The notes below the pieces were generated by a model that was not told the DNA's origin, did not search any database, and worked only from the letters and a program-made list of their open reading frames with translations. From the NCBI GenBank assembly GCA_014905825.1, contig JACGCN010000001.1, positions 4,464,001-4,528,000 of the forward strand: a stretch of DNA of 64,000 bases, written 5' to 3'. This DNA is from Lyophyllum atratum (taxonomy: Eukaryota > Basidiomycota > Agaricomycetes > Agaricales > Lyophyllaceae). Position numbers and translations under genes: made by a program. Shown here piece by piece: positions 26,160 through 38,573 of this stretch. The stretch's first letter is position 1; each line of letters starts with the position of its first letter.

Positions 26160-26567
26160 GGTCTGAAATCACTATCATGATCAGTATTTTTTTCAGCCAA
26201 CCAGCTGAGCGAACCCTACCTGAATGCAGTCTTACGACTGGTCTAGTGGTTGGTTTAACGGGTGCAAAGGCGCTCTGCGTAGGAACTGATGAGACAGTGG
26301 AGAACAATCAACTCAGGGGTTTGATCATACGTTTCCTTCCTTAACGTTGAATGGTGGGTGCTGGAACGATGATACTGATAGGAAAGATATGCCATGAATC
26401 ACGCTTGCCCGGATTGGCCCGGGCCTACCATGTGCTCAAGGCGCTACACAGCGGTGCTTCTGAATCTTTCTAGCCTAAGAATCATACGCAAGAGTTGTCC
26501 ATCAGTTCACAGATCTCCTCGTCATCATGTCATGATCGTGATCGACTTCGTTGCATGACGGAAATAG

Positions 26568-28752
26568 AGTTGCGGCGGACATGGAGGGAGATGCGAGAGG
26601 TTTGGTGGTGATATAGAAAATCCGGCTTCTAAACAACGTCGGGGACGTTCCCCGGTTGGATATGGTTCACAACACACGGCACAAAATGGAGCTATTGTCA
26701 GTCGTGCCACTTTCTGGCCGTGGACGTAAGTATGACTCTCCATCCAGAATAGCTGGAGTAGGCCATGAGCGGCGGCGAACTTAGATCAAGAGAAATGGCG
26801 GACTCACACTCCAATAACCACGGGACCGGAAATGAAGGTCCCGCTTGGTGTTTCGTCTGGAGCTCCTACTAGGCACCCGTTACTGGAAGAAGCCGGGAGT
26901 GCGAAGTTCGAGTCGTCCAATATGCACGTAGTATGCCGCCCTGTCCTTGGACAGGGGAGTCCGAGAAAGGCCTTCAGCGCGTTGATCACGAGGGAAACGC
27001 TAGTTCGCGGCTGAGTGGGACATGAGGCGAGCTATCCGAAGCCGAGATTACGGTTGTGTGTGTTGCTTGTATGTCATGAGGTGCTCGAGGGGGAGTGATA
27101 GAAGTTGCTGTTCGAGGAATGGACCGCTCTCGAGCGTCAGCGGACTTTGGGATGTTGACTGCAGGGAAGATGAAAATCACGTCAACATTAGACTCGGAGC
27201 AGGCCTGAAAGGCAAGCCCGATACCAAATAATTTGTGGTGTTACATACCTGATCTCCACCATCCAGAAACGGGCCATCTCGTGCGTCTGCAGGAATTCCA
27301 GCCATCATCTCCATCGTCTACCTGGGCAAGGTGACCGGTCCTGCTCGGACTCGAAGGGGGGCCGCTATCGATGGGGCCGTCGCGAAGTCCAAGCCTCAAG
27401 GCAACTTGCAAATTCACGCGAAGTCCGCGAAGGTGTGTCCACACGGCCTACGTCGTTCACTCTGCTGGGAATTTCTGATCTTTGATTGGTGGCGTGGAGC
27501 GGACCCCACACAGTGTCAAGACAAGGCTCCGGTGACAGAAATATCTGGGAATGAGGTGAGGTTGGAACCTAGCGACGACGGTCGTGAGCTCAATGTGAGA
27601 GAAAAGATCGGGTCATGGCGCTGTTTTGACATGTCGACGTGGTAAACTGAAAGATCCTTTCCTGCCCACGGTCACTCGTGTCGCAAAAATGAAACGAACA
27701 GGGACCTGGGTGTCCTTCGGCGTCTCTCAGCTCCAACATACAGTTTCATTTGGTACCTTTTCGAGAAGGAAATTGCACAGCCAAAGCAGAGTTTGATCAG
27801 CCATCTCAGCGTTATCATGTCAACGATCTCGGGTTCTGGCCGCTCCTCCCAGGTTCTATAATCAATGCATGTCCTTGAGTTCGTCGTCGTGGCCATTACG
27901 GGTACACATACATACCAAGACAACCCTATGAGTGTCCTTGCAACTTTTCATCTTCTATTTCACTGTTCTGACGGTCAAACTTATCAGTTGCACTAGTACG
28001 CAAGAACACCTAGGGCCGAACTCCCTCCCGCTCCCTGTAACAGGAATTACCGTTCTGGATGCTAACGAGACCATGGACATGTTATGATGGCATCCAAATG
28101 CGCGCTGGATACGATATCACAAGACCGGATGGTATGATCATGTGGGATCCCTCATCGACGGCTCCAGCCAAGTCTCGAGATTTGTGAACTGGACGGAGGC
28201 ACTTATCCGCGTAAATTCCCCGTACGCCGTACGTCTCTCATCTTCAAACTGGTCCTCGATATTGATGTCACTCTCAAACACTCAGTTGATTCATCCGTTA
28301 ACCACGCCCGGGAACCTCACCCAACTAACCGATGACGGTAGTAGATGTAAACACTGCTCCATTCCGGCAAGGCTTGCTCATCTCCGAATACCTCCCGGAA
28401 ATATTCACAGACGGAGTAAGCTTATGATCATCGACTCTGCTTTCTTGATTGTTTCTCGTCAGTCTTGCAGGCATGATATTGCATTTCTGGTTTATGACGA
28501 ACAGTCTACTCCAAGTCGTAACTCACTCACGCTTCGTTTCCTAACCCCGTGTGTACGACGAATCGAAAGGGGAATTCTACAGTCGGGAATGCTAGGAACA
28601 AAGTCGACGTGCGCAGGACGAGATGGTACGGAGTCTTTCCCTTGGCCGCAGGAGGAAGAAACGGAGAGGAAATGCGTATATCAAAAGATGCGCCTGAGAC
28701 AAGGGATGGTAATGTCAGAGACAAAACTCTTGCGAGATGCATGGTATAAAAC
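26568..28752. other. Intergenic region with short unassigned frames
   Basis: Frames at 27331-27645 and 28142-28774 (plus) and 27672-27923 (minus) are the longest, but I could not join them into a gene or recognise a domain. Several GT-AG pairs are present, so an unrecognised or decayed gene cannot be excluded. Confidence 0.4.
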
Positions 28753-29627
28753 CTACCTCTTTTTGCGAAGATGAGGGTGGCGCTGGGTGTTAGGGTGTAG
28801 GATATTTCGTAGAAGGTACTTGAGTAGACCACCGGCGTAGGCATTCTCCTTAGGGAAGTAATTCCCGCTCCTTAGTGTATATGCGCTCAGCGCCTCCTCC
28901 GATTCGAAACGCTCCACCGCCCTGCCTGATTTGCGGTTGTCGACTAGATCGACGAGATTGACGTATGTTCCTTTCACAGCCTTAAGATACAGTACAATCA
29001 TAGTGAGCAAAGTTCCAGCCAGGTTGCGTGTACAGCTTACCTCGCGGCATGATCGCAGCTCCTCAGGTATAGGTACTATGTTCAGAACAAGGCACAGTGA
29101 TTGCCATGATTCCAGGTCGTTCTCGTCAGTCCCATAAGTGCTGTTGAATGCTTGAACGAGAGCGTCTTTAAAAGCCTCTCTTTCCTCATCTTTCTCCTCG
29201 TCGTCCCAGCCGAGGTCGTCTACCATGCGATAGAACTCTTTCCATACTGGCTGATTTGCGTTATACGTGAACCCAGTCTCAGAGTACGATTTGAAGAACT
29301 CGTCGAGAGGATTCTCCGATGTCAATCGTGGAGCTAAGGGCTGTTTCACGGGTCAGCTTGCAACCACTCTCGGACAGGGTAGGTGCGGCTTACTTTAGCA
29401 GGCGCCTGAGATCCAGAGCCGCTGCGCGATATATGAGAGAACTTGCATAGAGTTCCGTATCTGCAAGTCCCAGACCACGCGAACTGACGACAAGTCCCAG
29501 CCTTCGGCGCCTTGACGGAGCCTTGAGCTGTGAAGCCGCTATCCAAAGCATGAGAGAACCTGCATCGGTCTTTGTAGTTGCAAGTGCGCGTGGAAGCGAA
29601 TTGGTGGCATAGTCCTCTTGGTGTCAT
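28753..29627 (-). CDS. Tandem CCCH zinc-finger protein, 253 aa, 3 exons
   Basis: The model is the complement of 29394-29627, 29041-29340 and 28753-28980, with consistent phases and introns of 53 and 60 nt. Exon 1 encodes two C-x8-C-x5-C-x3-H fingers, at residues 7-26 and 46-65. CCCH fingers of this type usually bind RNA. The C-terminal 170 residues contain YVNLVDLVD, SAYTLRSGNYFPKENAYAGGLLKYLL and an acidic helix. I recall this as an Agaricomycete-specific domain often joined to CCCH fingers, with no known function. Exon 3 ends in a basic tail (HPHLRKKR). The nearest neighbours on the same strand are F-box-type genes, but nothing shows joint regulation. Confidence 0.85.
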
Positions 29628-30003
29628 GGTGGAGCGAGGAAGGAATCATGGGATGGTGCTAAAGAAGCTTGCCTTGGACTTTATAGAGAACGAACACGTT
29701 TCAAGGCGCCTAAAGGATGCGTGTTGAAGGAGCCTTTACGCAGTAGGATCTCCGAAACCTTGTTTCACGGCGCTCAAGACGTAGAGGCTGTAGTGAATTT
29801 CCGTTCTTGGAGATTCCTGGCTTCTAGTAGAGTATTGCCTTTCGGCTTTTTCATTCTTGGGGAATATGTATGTGGAATTCGTTACGCGATGTAGAACATA
29901 GAGTTGCTAATTAACGTGTCATCACAGAACATGAGTCATGCACCACGGCCGTCGCACAGGTGTGACGATCTAAGGACAATATCAACTTTGACGAAATCGA
30001 GGC
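29628..30003. other. Intergenic region upstream of the CCCH gene
   Basis: This 376-bp gap holds the promoter of the CCCH gene and the 3' flank of the F-box gene that ends at 30004. Apart from the TATA-like box listed separately, I see nothing in it. Confidence 0.6.
29679..29685 (-). promoter_or_regulatory. TATA-like box of the CCCH gene
   Basis: On the minus strand TATAAAG lies about 52 bp upstream of the start codon at 29627. Position and sequence fit a core promoter element. No other evidence is available. Confidence 0.45.
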
Positions 30004-32776
30004 CTAGTATTGGGCTGGAAATATGATGTCTATGCAGAACCCAAGAAGGAAGGTACAATCAGCTCTAGCCCAAGGTGAGGCACAGCACAAAGTACCTGTC
30101 GAGGAGATGTTGCGCGAAGCGAACAAGCGAAATCCCAAGTCTAGGCATCGTGCACATCTGAATTCTGCTGTAGGACTTTCAGCGAGAGCAACTGGTCGAC
30201 GAGACGTATGCTGAGCCTCTGGGCCGAGAGAATGGAAGTGATCAACCCCTTCGACTGGCCTCTGAATCTGGTGTCTAAATTCCGAAGATTATTCAGCAAC
30301 GACGAGAAAGGAAGAGTACTACGACGTACATGTCTTTAACGTGGTCTATGACGTCCCGATGTTTCACGAAATTGTGAAAATGCACGGAGCAATGATTGCA
30401 GCTCCAAGCTTTATCTCCGGCGTGCGGGTATCTATCTTCACGGTGCAGGACGAGCGTCGTAACTTCGGGTGTCAAGAGATGCCAGGCATCCTTGGAGTGT
30501 TCGGCGTCTCCTTGCATGCGGACAGCATGGGTGATCTGCAGAACAACAATACCAGGTTAGAAAGCGAAGCGAGGAAAAGAGGAAAGGAAGTAGATACAAG
30601 TTCTCTCCAGGTATACACTGGATGTCCTCTGATGCCACGATAACCTTGTATAGGACACCGGGCGCAGATGAGTCTTGTTGCCAGTCGATCCATGTCAGAT
30701 GTAGAGGCTGTGACTGGGTCAAGTCCGAGGAAAGATACCAACTCCGCCGATACTGTTGAGCCCGCAGTGCAAAGTATAAGGTTTGTATGCCCCTTGCTGA
30801 CCAGCGTGGGGCAGCGCACATGCGCTCTGACATCGTCCCATCCGAATAAGCATAACCCATCGGCATTCTTGTTTTTACAATCAAGACAGGTGAATACGGA
30901 CGTCGCGAGCTCAAGATCAGCGAACAGATGCATCACTGACGGCACCTCCAGATCCGGTAGCTGTGCTAGCAAGTGCCGAATTCTCTTTTGACGCCAATCA
31001 GTGAGATATTCCGGTAGCTTTGAAAGAGCGACGCCGCACGCGGCAACAGTGAGGTCGTTCTCTGACGTGTCGTTCAGCAGGGCGGAAAATTCCTCGTAAT
31101 GAAGCAATTCTTCATAGTCTGGAAGCATATTCCAGCTCGATGGGGCCAGAGTTTGCTGGTATTCAAGATAGGCAGACTTGATTATTGGACCGCGCTTGGA
31201 AAGAAGTAACTTCCAAGCTTCGAGACGTTTTCGCTCTTTGATGGTAGCTATCAAGGCTTCTGCGACGGGCCTGACGTTTCTCCAAACTAATGCCCAGGAT
31301 TAACCTTGGAAGCTATCAGATCCGTATGTTGACATACCTTGGCGCGTGAGTCTGCGAATTTCTGGCATGCTACTACTATAGAATAGCAAATTCTCCAACT
31401 CATGACTGATGATGTCGTCTGGATGGTGACCAAGGGCCAGCAACCGAGCTTCGACTCTGGTAGGGACTCTCATCAGAATAGTATTGGTACCAGATACATA
31501 CAACATACCGTTTAACGATATGATCCCTCCGCACACGAATGTCGTACGTATTGATTTCCATGATGTTTTGAGCCCATATACTACATCTTTCGGCGTCCTG
31601 TCGATAATGTTATTCCAAGGATTCAGCTGGCGGGTGCTATCACATACTTTTAATAGATGGATAGCATGCCTCTGGGTCGCCTTCTTAAAATCCTCAAAAG
31701 CTTCTTCGGAGCCGACTTTGTCTTGTGCGATCTCGTTTTGTAGGACTTCAAGTTTCTGGGCAGTAGAAAGAAGGTCGCGCAGCATATATCGGCCATGCAG
31801 CCTGACCGATTGGAACTCATAATGGCCCCAATAATTACTTCCAGCTATATGTGCGCGTCAGAAATCGTGATTCCTATATATAATAAGAAGGTACAAACAA
31901 AATCTGGGGGTCGCGGGAACCAGATCCCAGACAAGGTTATTCTCTTCAAATGGCGCAACACTGCCGTCGGTCGGTACCCGGAACACACAGCTGCAGAGAA
32001 TGCGATCAATCATCTCAGAAAGGAGAAGGCGAAGACGCACAGATGATTCAAGCATCTGGTACACAAATGACGGAGGAATGCAAAGTCAAGCATAGCGCCT
32101 GGCCTTGCACATTCCTGAACCATGGCGTTCAACGATCATACGCCACAGGAACTGAAATTTCTGGACTCACATCGCAGATCGCGGGCCCAAATAATAACGT
32201 AGCCCATCGGGGTTCTGACATATCTGTCGGACATTCAGGAATTGACGGGTGGCAAATGAAACATGTCTTCCAGAGGGATGCCGAGTTGGGTGCGAGGACC
32301 ATCTTCCGCAGCGTCTTGTTGGTTTGCGCGATATGGTAAATATCGATTGGATGTAGGTGACCGAAAATCTGGGCGGTGAAATTTAGCCTTTAGTTTTCTA
32401 CATGGCTCGGACTAGCTCAGACTAACCTCGAAGATCAGATCCAACGGAAAATCAAGAAAAATACTCAAATCCAACTTCTTCCTCTTCCCTGCTAGCTTTT
32501 GCCTCTCTTGGCGCATCGTAGTATTGGCAGTTACGTTCCCTATGAAAGCGAAAGTGCTCGAAAATCTGGCATTATTGACTGAATAGAAGCTCAACACTCA
32601 CAAGCTAGATCATGGCCATCCAGATCGTCGTAAAAATCATCGTATCCAGTGACGGAGAGGGATTCATCACGCTCGGTTTCGAAAAGTGGCAGAAGACACA
32701 AATACTCGAGGTTGGCGGACCCCTTCGCGAATGCTTGTGGGCCGTCGACGCTGCCCCCCTTACCGGGTGACTCCAT
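30004..32776 (-). CDS. Large F-box / zinc-ribbon protein, 774 aa, 9 exons
   Basis: The model is the complement of 32602-32776, 32427-32539, 32171-32368, 32041-32114, 31899-31990, 31338-31844, 30598-31286, 30330-30535 and 30004-30274. All phases close and introns are 49-62 nt. The F-box lies at residues about 87-131 (FPLDLIFEIFGHLHP...LRKM...LWKT). A four-cysteine ribbon follows (CDECARP...CTRC), then helical segments ending in LTRQVWRNVRP, and a C-terminal part with CxxC pairs and a C2H2-like unit (WSCNHC...HVKDIH). This is the well-populated Agaricomycete F-box family with DMSEP after the box. The expected role is substrate selection by an SCF ligase. The last exon contains a possible further in-frame 66-nt intron, so the exact C-terminus is uncertain. 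A decayed paralog lies upstream and a fragment lies at 44.7 kb. Confidence 0.85.
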
Positions 32777-33313
32777 GTGGGGGCCGAGTTGGAGCGAACA
32801 GATAATAGCCGATGAGTGTCAACAGTCCTGAAGGAAGGTATGATGGGCCTCCTACTTATAGGCTTCATGAAGCAACAACAGTCAATCGGAGTCTGCAAAG
32901 CTGACATAGTCATCTCGGCTCTCGGTCGTCTTGTCAGTGTCAGTGTCCATCATTCATCACAGCGCTGGCAAGCCCAGTGTCATCATAGCTCACAGCTGTG
33001 ATGGTCGCGCGCATGTAGTGGGTGCTTCTCGCAGAACGTAGCTAATGATTGAAATTCGGGTGGTGGTTGGATAGTTGGGCAGAGTTGCGCGTGTCAAGGC
33101 CGCGGCAACTCGAAAACAATGTCAACTATTTTCGCGTTGGTCCGGTCCGGGCTGGTCACTTGCATCAGCCGTGCCAGACTCAGTCGTTGTCATGACCAGC
33201 TTTCAAGCGTTGAAAGTAACCATGAGAGAGTAATCAGGTCCAGACAGTATATCTCCAGCACTGGGTGTATATAGAATTTCTGAAAGGAGCGAATCGGTTC
33301 CCCCCAAAAAAGT
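32777..33313. other. Intergenic region
   Basis: This is the upstream region of the large F-box gene. A CA/GT-rich imperfect direct repeat (GTCAGTGTCAGTGTCC) sits near 32932-32948. No gene or strong promoter motif was recognised. Confidence 0.5.
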
Positions 33314-33412
33314 CTCTCTGCCTGGGAGTCGAACCCAGCTTTCGCGCGTACGCTGAAAGGGCGAATTTCTCGTCATGACAGGCGCGTGTACTAACCGATA
33401 TACTAGCAAAGA
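33314..33412 (-). tRNA. tRNA-Asp(GTC) with a 27-nt intron
   Basis: Read on the minus strand, the arms fold cleanly. The acceptor stem is TCTTTGC/GCAGAGA with discriminator G, and the D arm is GTAT-ATCGGTTA-GTAC. The anticodon stem is CGCGC/GCGCG with loop CTGTCA-C (anticodon GTC), and the T arm is CTGGG-TTCGACT-CCCAG. A 27-nt intron (about 33349-33375) follows position 37, the usual place in eukaryotic tRNA genes. CCA is not encoded. The gene lies between the intact F-box gene and the truncated end of its pseudogene. Confidence 0.93.
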
Positions 33413-33663
33413 CATGCACATCGTTCAACGAGGAACATTTCTAATGTGTTAGATATATCTGACTTGGACCCTAGAATGAATGCGCTACCTATGGTAAATC
33501 TCAAATCCTTGAAGCACCACGACGTCCCGTACGAAACACCTGTGGCCCTAGCAGCATAAGTGACAGTGGCATTTGATTGCTAGGTGCCTTTTCAAGGCAA
33601 TTATGATGGCTTCGACTCTAGGCTTGATGGCTCTCCAGAGTCAGACTGCGAATGAAGTATTTA

Positions 33664-34911
33664 CTAATTTCCAATGTCAAAGAAGAAAGACATTGCAAAC
33701 CTCAGCGTGTAAGTTTGTAAAATTCGGGTCGTGAATCGTTCAGTTAAGTACTTATAGGGGTTGCGAAGGTTGACGTCTTTTAGATCGTAATCACGTTGCA
33801 TCATGCGAGCTTTGATCCTGACGATGATATGAGTTTCGGACGCTGCCCTAAAACAATCGAATTTTTCTCCAAAACCGACTTCGTCTTCCTCCACGTCGTT
33901 CCGCAGGGCGTGCATTTTCTGTGCAGTGGTCTGAACATCGCGTTAGGCATATCGTCCATTTTGCCCGACCGCGTGAAGTCTAGAATCGCCGCAATAACGG
34001 TTTTCGGCCACAAGGTTATGTGAACAGTTATGAAGCCGACTGATAGGTAATGAGCATGTATCGATTCTATGAGAAGCCAGTATAAGTCCAAATGAGGTGA
34101 TGCACTTGGTACTGTACATGGCCTTCGTAACGCGGTACTTGGAGCGCGCAGCTGTGCCAAAGGGATAAGCCAACAAACGAAGCGACTGGAAAACTACCCA
34201 CAAATTCCTGAGTAACTCGCACAGAAGTGCCAACGGAATACAAAATCGACTATAACATCAAACCTTCACACTCTTGAGCTCATGGCCTTGAGCAGGACTT
34301 AGAATAACGAGTTAGACAAGACTCACATCGCAAGTCGCTGGCCCAAACAACAAAGTCGCTTATTGTGGTTCTGGCGTATCTGGTGGGCATCCAGGGAGTG
34401 ACTAGTGACGATTAGAGCAAGTTTTCCACGGAGATGCCTAGTTGTGAGGGAGAACCGCGGGACGTAAGTTCTTATTCGTCTGAGCGACATGATTCCGGAT
34501 AACCTTCACTGAGGAGAAGAACTGACCTCAAGGGTTAATTCAGACGGAATGCTCAGGCTGAACTCCTCTTACGATTAGCTAGCCTTTTCCACTCTCGCTT
34601 CATCATCGCGTTGGCCATTACGTTCGCTGTGAAGCTGGTTCATTCAAAACCGTTGATGACGGACATAACGATAACTCACCAGTGACATATTCGAATTCAG
34701 AGGGAAGAAGGGGATTGCGTCGTACTTTGTCGTAGCCAGCAGTATCGGTAGCTGTGCAACAGTTTTCGTGATCCGCGTCAGAAAGTGGCGAAAGGCGTGA
34801 GTGCTCGAGGCCTTTTGACATAACGAAGAGCCCTCCGTGTTTGCCCATAGATTTGAAGCCCTGATCGACATGGTGGAATGCTTTGGTAACTATAAGTCTG
34901 TCAAGAAGCAA
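33664..34911 (-). pseudogene. Decayed paralog of the large F-box gene
   Basis: Exon-by-exon similarity to the intact gene at 30004-32776 is clear. An exon-1-like segment lies at 34677-34830. An exon-2-like segment near 34530-34610 (VMANAMMKREWKRLANRKR, then SLSIPSELTLE) needs one frameshift. An F-box segment lies near 34340-34500 (VAQTNKNLRPAVLP...ATLLFGPATCDVS) and contains three in-frame stops. An exon-6-like segment (TAQKMHALRNDVEEDEVG) lies near 33840-33930. The region matching the C-terminal half is missing, and the tRNA-Asp gene lies about 250 bp beyond the truncation. It is on the same strand as the intact copy, consistent with a tandem duplication. Confidence 0.85.
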
Positions 34912-36177
34912 TGGATTTCACTCACTTCAACGATGTCCAGGACACCTGACTCGGATGCTGTGATTCGCAGCTTTCAACCATAATTCATCATAGTGATACA
35001 CACCGTTCAAGGATGTGACTTTAAAGAGGCATACAAATTCAAGACGACGCTCTGAGACCGAAATATAGATTGAAGTCAACGACATTGACCTGTTAGAGTG
35101 GTGAAGAACTCGGACGATTGATCGATTCGCCAAGCCTAGGCTGGTTGCCAAACATACCCATACATCGGTTCATTTACGGCTCGTGACGGTCCGCCGTCTG
35201 ACCCTGCAACTTGTACCCTACCTCTATCGTATGTTGCCTGTCGCAATCTCAACATGGCCCGCCCTTCTCAAGGGAACGCTCAAGCTTATCGGCCTGATTG
35301 TTATTCCCAAACCTGTGAGTCCATAAGCACTAGGCCATGGCGTTCCCAGAGTATCCAGGATTCGTCGCTGAATAGATAACCTCTTGCGACACGTACAGGC
35401 GTTCATATTTCCAGGCTCAGATCCAAGGACTGCCATCCCCGTATACCGCACGAACGCACGAAACGCTATGACAAACGCCCCATTGACTCCCGTTAACAGT
35501 GCGTCTACTTCTAACTTTTTCATCTCGCGGTGGCATCCCTGGAACCCTTACACATGATCACCCGACCGGCTTCTTGGCGAGATGTCGAGGAACCCACACA
35601 TTATCCCCGTCTACATAGTACTCACGCATTTGGTAGGCACAGCGTTGTCCCTCTTCGACCGATCGCAACTTGAATCTGTGGACAACACCAGCTATGGACC
35701 TATGAGCAGTACTCCGCACAAACCGGATCCTGAACGCAGCATACATCTCAGATCGAGGGTCCAAATTGAAAAAGAAGGATGTTGTTGCGCGTGTCATTGT
35801 CTGGCTCCATCCTCATCCCAGGGCCATGTCCGAGTCAGTCCTCCTCTCGCCATGTCCCGCTGTTCACCCCGCCATCGTCCTTGATTACGCACCTAACTCT
35901 ATCCGTTCCAAACTACAGGGAAGTGGTCGATCTTTGAGTCCGGCGCACAGCCCAAGGCCTAGACGTGCTAGCTCCGTGAGTTTGGAGTTGTATCTCACAT
36001 CTCAACATCATCGTGATCGCTGAAACACTTGAATGGAATACCAGACCAACACATCTTTCTCTTCCCCATCCCGTCGCCCATATAGGGAAAATAAAATATC
36101 CATAAGCGTGCGTATGTCTTCCCTCTCTATCGAAATCCATGACGCTAGATTCCTATTATCTGACGAGATCACCTTAG
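34912..36177. other. Unassigned region, possibly 5' exons of the gene at 36.2 kb
   Basis: Plus-strand open segments at 35230-35520 and 35750-35960, the second Pro/Arg/Ser-rich with SPAHSPRPRRASS, have splice-like borders. They could be 5' exons of the following gene, but I could not make all phases agree. A minus-strand segment (34927-35150) is unassigned. Confidence 0.35.
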
Positions 36178-38573
36178 AACCCTGCACCGCGAACACCAAC
36201 ACGAAGCTCTATTTCCAAACACTACAAGGATCAACATAATCCCGCTCATGAGGTGCGAGTACCCAGCGGCCGTTAACCCTTACCAAAACCTGACCCGGTA
36301 TCAGCTTCAAGATCATCAAAGACACAACTCCAGCCAGCTGGTAAGTCAGCTCCCGTCTTATTTTCTCGTATTATGTTCTCCCTATGTGATCGGTTCCACT
36401 GACACGCCCCCGTGATATGTTACCGATGTAGATGCGGCGCAACAAATTGAGTAAACCAAGGCCGAAGCCCAAAAAGTTGGGGCGGTGGGGCCAGTCCAAG
36501 GCACTGGCAGTGGCGCTGGCCGGCAAGGCCGCAGTGAGTCTTCCCATATGATATTTCATTCGTTTCGCCGCTTGCTCCCAGTTTCTCCATTCTTGATCCT
36601 CCTTTTTTATTCTTCTCTGACTTACAGCCATCGAGAATTTTGTATTGACCCCCTGTCCGACTTTAGGTACGCAAAAGCGGAAAGGAGAAAGAGAGCCTTA
36701 TCAATTCAGACAGACCGATGGATGTGCCGATCCTCACGGACAGTGAAGCGCGTCGACGGTCCCTACGTAGGAGTAAGCGGATCGCCAGCTCGGCTATGGA
36801 TGGGTCTGGCTTGGTTCACGCCCAAGTTCGTATCTTGCCCATCGATTTCCTCCACTGACGGTAATTCATATTCTATCTAGAGTATGAGAAGCAAAAGCAG
36901 CAACGCAAATGAAGCGAACGAGCAACAGGTGGCGGTACCGCAGTCGTTATATGAGTACAGTGCCAGCCTGAAGGTGTGTAGTTTTTCAACCTTCTATGTT
37001 CATTTCGGTCTTTGTCGACCCATCAACTCATATGTCTTGTATTCCATCTTCACCCCCCCTTCATTGATTCCTAACCGCTTAACCATGAATACAGGCGCAG
37101 AACCGTTCCCGATCCCAGTCCTTTGCAGGCCAATCGAGGTTCTTCGAGTTGGACCTCTCGCCTATCATCGAGGACGTGCTGACAAGGAACCCACCCCAAG
37201 CGCTCGCTCGCAGTGTCGTCATCAGGGGTGAGGGCGAAGGAAGATCCATACACTCATCCAGTGATGAGATCTCCCCTCGGAGTTGCTCGAGCTTTGGGGA
37301 AGTCTTGGCCTCTACGGTGGGTTTTATTATGTTGTTCATTCACGCTGCTGGCTTTTCTCTGTGCTGGCGCCTCAGATTGATGGCGCGCGATGTTGAGGTC
37401 ATGCACGCGTCATTGTTGAATGTCTTTCGGGACGATTTTGGTCCCGTCTAACCTTGATCATTGCAAGCGCATTTGTCGGAGGCGTTAGCAGCGCAACTGA
37501 CCTTTCCAAATGGTCCACGACCTTACCCTTCGATCCGCCTTCGGGCTTCTGCTCATGCTTGCACTCCGTGTTTCAAGCATTCCTTGGACTCCTGTTCTGG
37601 TTATTCAATGGATATGTGGCCTGCGCTCCCGATCAAGAACTTCTAGATCGATGACCACACGGCTTAACTGCTATCTTCTATTTTTGTTATAGCCGAATCA
37701 AGCGGGACCACCAGGACACCCGTGCACGTTTAGTTGTTCAGAAGACTCCGAAACTGGCGAGTCGAAGGCCTTCATGCATCCCAGAAGTTTATTGATAGGT
37801 ACGTATACTTACGTGTCCGGCTTTCTTGACCATTAAAGCTAAAGGCTGGTAACTTCGTCTCTGCAGACTTGTCGAAAACGAATACAGATGGAGATGCAAG
37901 CGCGGGTGCAGAGCGGAAAGGCGCTCCGAGTCCCAAGCTAGTGGACGACATCGTGACTTTGATTCCGGATGTGATCCTGACCTCGCCGACGCCCGACCTC
38001 TCCAAAGCTTCACCCGTGTTCACCCAGTATGAGCCCGGCACCGTCCTCTCAAGGCAAATAGGGCAGACGCCAGGTCTAGCGCCTTATCCCCATCTCCGAC
38101 ACGCGTTTGAAGAGTATCAAGGACTGCGAGGCCCACATGTGATTTCGGCTTCGGGACCCAACGGATTGGGCCTTCAAGTTCCTCTAGGCGTAGCAGTAGA
38201 CGAGATGGGTACGATGCTGCCTAGGCCTCATGGTGCGCATGATAGGGTTGGGCTCGTGATGGACCAAGGTTATGCTTATACTTCGAGGGCTGCGCTGTTT
38301 CGTGCTGGTATGGATCGTAGCGGGCGTGGTCGGCGTGCTTGGGATGCTCTTTCAAACTTCTTTTCGAAAGGACGAAGACGCTTGACTGCTGTTACTGTGA
38401 CTGTGGCTGTGGCTGTTTCTACGTCGGCGACCACGGCTGGTCCGGAAGATAATGCGAATACGCCTGGGGTTGTAGGACGTCGGCAGGGCTTGGATCTTTC
38501 ACTGGGGTCTGGGAGGAGACGATGGTTTCGATCGCCTCGACACGTACATGGGTCAGCGGCGTCCAGGTCATGA
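36178..38573 (+). CDS. Unidentified Ser/Arg-rich protein, partial multi-exon model
   Basis: I do not recognise this gene. Frame-compatible exons can be chained in phase 0 from 36178-36252 and 36305-36340 through about 36433-36534 and 36665-36830 to exons near 36890-36973 and 37095-37318. The 3' end is also coherent: 37693-37798 joins 37867-38573, which closes at TGA. The piece between 37319 and 37692 is unresolved. The protein would be basic and Ser/Pro-rich (segments KPRPKPKKLGRWG, RRSLRRSKRIASS, NRSRSQSFAGQS). Near the C-terminus are an Ala/Val/Thr-rich stretch (TVTVAVAVSTSATT) and a basic tail (RRRWFRSPRHVHG). The true start may lie upstream. No domain suggests a function. Confidence 0.45.

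Larger units (their letters stand above)
22722..26567 (-). repeat. Tandem segmental triplication carrying the F-box-like gene
   Basis: Three head-to-tail units are visible, at about 22722-23930, 23935-25373 and 25374-26567. Each consists of the gene plus its 5' flank. The flank carries the same landmarks, including a leader intron, a CCCGGGATTGGCCCGGGC-like palindromic block in units 1 and 3, and a terminal GTTGCATGATGGAAATAGAG-like block. Unit 2 has lost the middle of its flank (after 25291) and gained a MITE. Units 2 and 3 share more substitutions with each other than with unit 1, which suggests two rounds of duplication. Confidence 0.9.

Noticed and set aside
22722..26567. CRISPR-like or satellite array
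   Set aside because: The repeats are kilobase units each holding a gene; no short direct repeats with spacers occur anywhere in the window.
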